Shown here one piece after another: positions 56,553 to 64,000 of a stretch of 64,000 nucleotides of DNA. Each line of letters opens with the position of its first letter. Positions within the stretch are counted from its first letter, which is position 1. The stretch spans positions 2,046,001-2,110,000 of the forward strand of contig NC_083397.1 in assembly GCF_030864355.1 (NCBI RefSeq). The letters run 5' to 3'. This DNA comes from Cutaneotrichosporon cavernicola. Its lineage: Eukaryota > Basidiomycota > Tremellomycetes > Trichosporonales > Trichosporonaceae. The position numbers and the translations under genes are program-made. The notes beneath the pieces are model-generated. The model was not told the origin of the DNA, ran no database searches, and saw only the letters and a list, made by a program, of their open reading frames with translations.

Positions 56553-58316
56553 ATGTCCCAGACGCGCTACTTCTCCACTCGCGGTGGCAACGAGACCCTC
56601 TCGTTCGACGAGGTGAGTAGTGCGCTTGCCGTGGTTGAGCGTATTCTGGTTGGCCGCGCTCTCTCATGTGTCCTCTGGCGCGACGTCTACCCCGCACTGC
56701 ACGCACTGCGATTCAATTAATTGAATGGAACAGCTGTACAGCCGAGCGGTGTCCCGTCCCGTCCGTCATTAAGGCCGACGCCCGACTCGCAACGCTACGT
56801 CGACTCACATCTCCACCATCCTCCCCCACGTACACATGCTAACCAACTCCAGGCGGTCCTCCGCGGCCTCGCCCCCAACGGCGGTCTGTACATTCCGACC
56901 GAGATCCCCTCCCTCCCTGCCAACTGGGAGACTGAGTGGGAAGGCCTGTCGTTCCCCGAGCTCTCGCACCGCATCCTCTCGCTCTTCGTTCCCGAGGACT
57001 CGATCCCCCCCGCCGACCTCAAGGACATTATCGACCGGTCGTACGCGACCTTCCGGGCGCCCGAGGTCACGCCGCTCCGCAAGACGGCCGATGGCGAATA
57101 CGTTCTGGAGCTGTGGCACGGCCCCACGTGGGCATTCAAGGACGTCGCCCTCCAGTTTGTCGGCAACGTCTTTGCTTATCTCCTTGGCAAGATGAATGCC
57201 ACTGGCGCAAACGAACACCTGACCGTCCTAGGCGCTACATCGGGTGACACGGGTTCGGCAGCCATCTACGGCCTGCGTTCCAAGCCCGCCATCACGATCT
57301 TCATCCTGTACCCCGACGGACGTATCTCGCCCATCCAGCAGGCCCAGATGGCGACCGTTGCCGACGCAAACGTGTACACTGTTGCGGTGGAGGGAGCCGA
57401 CTTTGACACGTGCCAAGCTATTGTCAAGAGCTGCTTTTCCGATGCCGAGTTTAACGCCGCGCACCGCCTCGGCGCCGTAAACTCGATCAACTGGGCCCGG
57501 ATCCTCGCACAGATTGTCTATTACTTCCAGGCATATTTCCTCCTCCCCAAGGACAAGCGGGACAAGGTCCAGTTTGTTGTGCCTACCGGCAACTTTGGCG
57601 ACATTCTCGCTGGATGGTATGCTAAGCGCCTTGGTCTGCCTTGTCGCCAGCTTGTGGTGGCGACCAACGAGAATGACATTCTCGCCCGTTTCTTCGCAAC
57701 GGGCCGCTACGAGAAAGAGGACTCGAGCGCCGAAGTCAAGGCCACCTACTCGCCCGCCATGGACATTGCTCTCTCGTCCAACTTTGAGCGTCTTCTCTGG
57801 TACCTTGCGTACGAGACTCAGAATGCCGAGGACAAGCACAAGAGCGTTGAGGAACGCCGTGCCGCCGCCCAAGCTACCTTGAATGGATGGATGGACGATT
57901 TGAAGCGCACCGGCCGCGCAGACATGGGTTCGGCAGTCAAGGATGCGGCCGCCGCAGAGTTCTGGGCCGAGCGCGTATCTGACCAAGACACGCTCGCCGA
58001 GATCCGCAAATACGCCCCCTCGTACATTGTGGACCCGCACACCGCTGTTGGGCTGGCGACTCAGTCCCGTTCCAAGGCGCGTAGCCCCGACTCGACGTGG
58101 GTCACGCTCTCCACTGCGCATCCCGCAAAGTTCTCCGAGGCAGTCGAACTCGCCACGGCACAGACGCCCGACTTCAACTTCCGCCGCGACGTGCTTCCTC
58201 CCGCGCTGGCTCAACTCGAGGACCTGCCGCAGCGTGTGTACAAGGTCTCGGGGGAGGAGGGGGTGCGTGCCCTCATTGAGATGGTGAAGCGCGGGGACAA
58301 GCCCACGCCCGCGTAA
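56553..58316 (+). CDS. THR4: Threonine synthase
   Basis: PLP enzyme that converts O-phosphohomoserine to threonine. Exon 1 (56553-56612) is exactly 20 codons, MSQTRYFSTRGGNETLSFDE; a 240-nt intron joins it to AVLRGLAPNGGLYIPTEIP at 56853. The PLP lysine is in WAFKDVALQF, and phosphate binding residues in GATSGDTGSAAIYGL. VNSINWARILAQIVYYF and PTGNFGDILAGWYAK are further family blocks. About 508 residues, normal for fungal Thr4. A long reading frame from 56721 runs through the 3' part of the intron and could mislead gene finders. Tandem with eIF5B, 277 bp downstream of its stop. Confidence 0.97.
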
Positions 58317-58868
58317 CGTTGTATAGGCATGCATTGATAGAATGGTGTGGGTGTGGGTGTGGGTTTGGTTTTGTGGCTTGTGATGTTGTGGATTTGTGGC
58401 TTTTGTGGCTTGTGATATTGTGGAGTATGAGCGCTCGATGGTCGATGAGCGCTTACAGGCACGGACCGCGATGCCCACACACCGTCGCTATCTCACTCCA
58501 ACTTGTTCGTATTCGGCCTGATCGAGCTCGGACCATTCGAGATGATACAAGACGAGCGGAGCGTCGATTATTCATCTTATCCAGCGCTCCTGGGCGAGTT
58601 TATATTCCGAGCCTTCATATCCATGCCGTTCATACCGTTTATACCAGGGATGCGCATCTTGCCATCTTGCCAACCTCTCGAGGCTGGCTCAACTTGGGCT
58701 TGGGACTTGGGCTTTTGGGAAAACTTGCCCTCTGCCTCCTCCATCCGCCAGCGACTAGCGTTCGGATCAATTTCATGCATTTGGACAACTTCTATCTACA
58801 TTTTTCTACTCGGCCACTTTTTCGTTTGCCTTTTTTTTTTTTCTTCCAAGACGTCTCAAAGTCCTGCT
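58317..58868. other. THR4 3' flank and convergent SET-protein 3' flank
   Basis: 552 bp with GTGTGG repeats at 58346-58366, TTGTGGCTTGTGAT duplicated near 58370-58415 and a T run at 58829-58841. No gene supported. Confidence 0.5.
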
Positions 58869-59690
58869 CTAGTGCACACCGTTCGCCGCGCCGTTGACAT
58901 TGACCACACCATTGACACCGTTGGCGACACTCGCGGCCTTGGCCTTGTTGGCGCGGATGGTCGCTGCCTGTGCGGCCTTGGCGGCGCGGATGTGCTCGTT
59001 GACGAGACCGCGGGCCTCGAGTTCCTCGAGCGTCAGGTGGGCGGCACCGTAGACATGTCCGAGGCATGTCTGGGGTTAGCTCTTGTTCATTTATCCTGTC
59101 CTCTATCCCCTCCACACACTCACCTTGGCTCCACACGAGCAGTCAAAGCCCTGCGCCATATCCCACTCGGTCGAGGGGTAGAAGAACGTAATGTCCTGTC
59201 CGGCGCTCAGACCACGCGGACCAGCTACGACTTCCCACCGCCCCGGCGCCCCGGGGTACAGGTACATCTCTGCGGACGGGTCACATGAATGGTTCACTTG
59301 TGTCAAAAAGACTACCTCTATAGGGGGGACGTACTGAAAAGAATATCCGAGTTGAGTTCGAGGTGGTCGTCAGGTCCGTTACCGAACTGGACGGACGAGT
59401 AGGCTTTGACTGGCGCGAGAGACTTGTTGTCCAGTAGGGCGAGGCGCTCTCCGGGAGCAAAGGCCTTGAGAGTTAACTAAGACTTAAGAACAGCGCTCCA
59501 AACTTACCCGGTCAGCAACCAGCTTGGAGCTGAAGCTCTCACTGCCGTTGGCGGCGGACGAAAAGACGACGTGGAAGCCAGTGTGCGAGGGAGTGTAGCC
59601 CTCAGCCGACATGGGCTTCAGGTACTCTGCGGGTGCGTCGTTGGGCAGATGGTCCTTGACGGCGTCTAAGGAGATTATGGACATGGACAT
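58869..59690 (-). CDS. SET-domain protein with post-SET cysteines
   Basis: Probable lysine methyltransferase-like protein. Four exons; spliced parts read MSMSIISLDAVKDHLPNDAP, TGFHVVFSSAANGSESF, FAPGERLALLDNKSLAPVKAY, MNHSCDPSAEMYLY, GPRGLSAGQDITFFYPSTEW, FDCSCGAK and TCLGHVYGAAHL. NHSCDP and the Phe/Tyr of ITFFYPS are SET core motifs; CSCGAKTC forms the post-SET Cys cluster. The intron that creates MNHSCDP splits the ATG codon. The tail is Ala/Asn-rich (ANGVNGVVNVNGAANG). About 215 residues, a minimal SET protein; the substrate is unknown and could be non-histone. Confidence 0.85.
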
Positions 59691-61108
59691 GTTGGTCTAG
59701 GTGAAGTCTGGGGGGGAGAGGGGGGGGTCAGGTGTGGGAGCGACACAGCAGTGCCGTATATAAGATGCAGTAAAATAGTATGATGGAGGCGGGGGATTGG
59801 GGGATATCCAGCTCCGCCTACGAGTATGCGAGAATACTAGCCAGTAACCAGAGTCGCAGTGTCGCAGTCCCGGCAATCGGGGGTACCGAGGGTTCTGATG
59901 GCATGATGTATCAGCGGAATCAGATTGTAAACGGCCGTTGGGTTCCGTGCCTCAGGAACAGAGGCGTTTGCCCTTAGATAGACCCCATGGGGCGTACCCT
60001 ATCAGCATCAGCGCTGTAAAATAACGCCACTTGAACTTGTCCTCTGAAGCACAACTGGAGAGGCTGGAGAGGTCGTAGTCAGAGGCAACAGACGAGACAT
60101 GAGCGCTCGTGATAGCTCAAGCCCTTGGCTTAGCTAAACATTTTCAGACCGACGCACACAGATCTAATCTTGGCAGCCCTTACAGGCTGATCAGTAGCTC
60201 CACCCCCCTCTTCCTCTTCGTTTTCAAACGCCTCCCAACGCCTCTGGCTCTCAACCCAATGGGCCAGTGAGCCAGTCACAGCCCGGGGCGAAACTACACT
60301 CAACTTGGACAGGTTGCGACTTTCTTGGGGCCAGCCACAGTTCCCGTGCACTCTGCTTTGTCCTCGGGGCTCCGCCCTCTTTCACTAGAACGACCAATCT
60401 CTCGAACGACTCTGCGCCTACCTTCCATTCGGGAACATACGCATTCCGCACGTGTGACGGTGTCATCAGTCGGTGTCTCCTGACGCAAATTTCTCACGGC
60501 GTGGCCCAATCTCATTCGTCGAGCCCATTCGTCTAATCCAAACTCACGTCGTCGAGTCTGGTGCCAGACTCGACTCGCCTGTATACCAACTGAGCTGCGG
60601 GCTCACGCCACCGCTCTCGGCTCTCGCGGTCCATTGCGGGCATTCCACTTCCATTCCAAGCGCGTGCCACCTCCACCGCCCACAATGCCGCCCGCGAATG
60701 AGCTGCCCTCCATGCACAGGCCGTCCGGGAAAAATCCATGGCACTGCACGTCGGGGCCGGGTATGTGTCCGTTACGTCTGCCGGCGGCAGTGGTCCAATA
60801 AGCCCAATCCCCAATGCCCCCGGCCCGTCAGCAGGCAAATTAATGCGGACCCTGTGGCATACACACACACAGCTCTTTCGAATCAGTGGGCCAAGCCCTG
60901 CATCTTGTCACCCTCGTGGGGCTGTTTGGCTCTGCTCAACCAACGTAGACGTGCCCATGGGGCCCGGTGGAGGTCTTTGTTCTCTCGCTCGTGCCTCCTC
61001 CCGGTCGCTCACCGTGGCGAGTAACCCCGCCCGCCCGCTTCCACGGCCGTTCCAGCCCGTCATCTCGAACAGTCGCTCGAACCTCGACCGCAAAGTACCT
61101 ACCGATCC
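59691..61108. other. 1.4-kb region without a recognised gene
   Basis: Between the SET gene start and the TGS1 stop. Short G runs lie near 59710-59730. A 24-bp inverted repeat is at 60551-60574. The frame at 60473-61024 (plus, 183 codons) and several minus frames show no family motif or normal codon character. Confidence 0.5.
60551..60574. repeat. 24-bp near-perfect palindrome
   Basis: GTCGAGTCTGG-TG-CCAGACTCGAC: 11-bp arms pair perfectly with a 2-base centre. It lies in a gene-free stretch. Confidence 0.9.
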
Positions 61109-63043
<1,935 letters not shown>

Positions 63044-64000
63044 ATGCCGTGTCCATCACTCGCCTCAACCTCTTCATTACCTCGCGTTCAGCTCGCAAGG
63101 CTTCGCACAGGCCTGCGCTCGTCGTCTTCTTGCATGCGCCCACTGGCAAGGTTCAACCACGCGTTGACAAAAAACGCCCTCGTCAGGCACCACCACCTTC
63201 AAGCGACATCCCGAGTCACGGCAACCGCGCGCCTTCCGAGTCGGACCACTCGCCCTGCCCACCTCACTAGCCCGCTTGGGAATTACCCGACAACCATCCA
63301 ACGCTCTCTTCTTCACTCTTCCTCAACTACTCTCAACATGAGCGCAGCCAAGTCGTACACGGGCTCGGCCCAGCTCATCGATGGCAACGCCATTGCAAAG
63401 TAAGTCGACCTGGTTGACGCAGAGTGTCAGCACGGACAAGGTCTTGGTAGCATCGGAACAACGCAACGTGGAGGCACTTGTCAACCTTCACTATCATTGG
63501 AGAAGGCAACCATATTTTCCATCCAGCAACGCGTTCTGGGAGGAGCCGACACCGCTGCAAGTGAACGGCAGCCCACGTGTGCTGAATGCCGCGACCTTTG
63601 ACGCGTCAACGCCTCCACGTACACGTTGTCGGAGAGTGGGGCGCTCGGATACAGGACGGGGCCAGTCGGGCTACCTCAGCTTTCTTCTGCTTCATGGAGG
63701 CTGTGCTCTTGAGGATCACTCCGCACGGCGACACGCAACTAACCCCAGGGACATCCGCCTGAACATCCATGCGGCTATCGATGAGCTCCAGGCCAAGGAG
63801 AAGTCATTCAAGACGCCCGTGCTCTACATCTACCAGCTGGGCTCGAACCCGGCGTCGTCAACGTACATCCGCATGAAGCTCAAGGCGGCTGAGGAGTCGG
63901 GCATGAATGTCAAGCACATCCAGGTGCCCGCCGACAGCGAGGTTGAGAACCAGGCCCCGGGCACTGGCGTCAAGAAGCTCCTTGACCTCGTGAACAAGGC
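63044..64000 (+). CDS. C1-tetrahydrofolate synthase, N-terminal part, cut by right edge
   Basis: Trifunctional folate enzyme (methylene-THF dehydrogenase, cyclohydrolase, formyl-THF synthetase). MSAAKSYTGSAQLIDGNAIAK is joined across a 349-nt intron (63400-63748) to DIRLNIHAAIDELQAKE, then TPVLYIYQLGSNPASSTYIR and MKLKAAEESGMNVKHIQVP, the folate/NADP domain start. YIRMKLKAAEE contains the catalytic Tyr/Lys region. In frame upstream, ATG 63044 adds 98 residues with 12 Arg, one Lys and no Asp/Glu, a strong mitochondrial presequence signature; ATG 63338 (A at -3) would give the cytosolic form. Yeast has separate MIS1 and ADE3 genes; here one gene may serve both, which is inference. The rest lies beyond 64000. 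Confidence 0.88.

Noticed and set aside
56721..56852. Start of a long frame upstream of THR4 exon 2
   Set aside because: It is intron sequence; the conserved N-terminus MSQTRYFSTRGG at 56553 is joined to AVLRGL by canonical splice sites.
60251..60466. 71-codon minus-strand frame MTPSHVRNAYVPEWK
   Set aside because: Too short to judge without transcripts; no TATA box or splice signals, unlike the small genes that were kept.
60473..61024. 183-codon plus-strand frame in the gap before TGS1
   Set aside because: No domain, many Cys/Pro/Arg codons, overlaps equally long frames on the other strand, and shows no promoter-like leader.

Overview
The window is nuclear DNA of a GC-rich basidiomycete yeast, most likely a tremellomycete of the Trichosporonales or a close relative. 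The evidence is intron-split genes with GTRNGT donors, CTAAC/CTGAC branch points lying only 3-10 nt before a terminal AG, very short introns (many 32-45 nt), dense packing and typical fungal proteins (Ftr1, Dpm1, His2, Thr4, Isa1, Gcd1, Nup98-96 precursor). The genus is inferred, not proven. No rRNA, convincing tRNA, transposon, virus or CRISPR array was seen.

Layout, left to right. VAS1 (valyl-tRNA synthetase, running off the left edge) is divergent from the AP-2 mu subunit. An FTR1-type iron permease is divergent from a triose-phosphate/nucleotide-sugar transporter. At 8.4-11.4 kb lie four small, unrecognised single-pass membrane protein genes with a two-register 45-bp repeat array. Then come an HSL-type alpha/beta hydrolase, a DIPP-like Nudix hydrolase, an unusually short SRP72, exosome RRP41, an RraA-type aldolase and KGD1 (2-oxoglutarate dehydrogenase E1). 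The middle holds DCP1, phosphatidylserine synthase CHO1, HIS2/GCD1 head to head, a PDAP1-like phosphoprotein and RNase H2 subunit C head to head, a coiled-coil orphan, ISA1, a large disordered orphan, DPM1/elongin C head to head, and the 1,899-residue Nup98-Nup96 precursor. The right part has a voltage-gated potassium channel, eIF5B, THR4, a SET-domain protein, TGS1 and the start of C1-tetrahydrofolate synthase at the right edge.

The genes are mostly housekeeping: translation (VAS1, GCD1, eIF5B), RNA processing (DCP1, RRP41, TGS1), secretion and glycosylation (SRP72, DPM1, AP-2), and amino-acid, one-carbon and central metabolism (HIS2, THR4, C1-THF synthase, KGD1, ISA1). There is no operon or metabolic cluster. 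Several pairs share short divergent promoters of about 140-190 bp, notably HIS2 with GCD1, two genes tied to amino-acid control in yeast.

I found no clear undescribed multi-gene system. The strongest leads are the small-membrane-protein cluster with its repeat array, the SRP72 lacking its central TPR region, in-frame mitochondrial leaders on VAS1 and C1-THF synthase, the miniature introns, and the potassium channel whose 33-nt intron separates the channel core from its cytosolic tail. Splice sites were read by eye and should be taken as good models, not proof.
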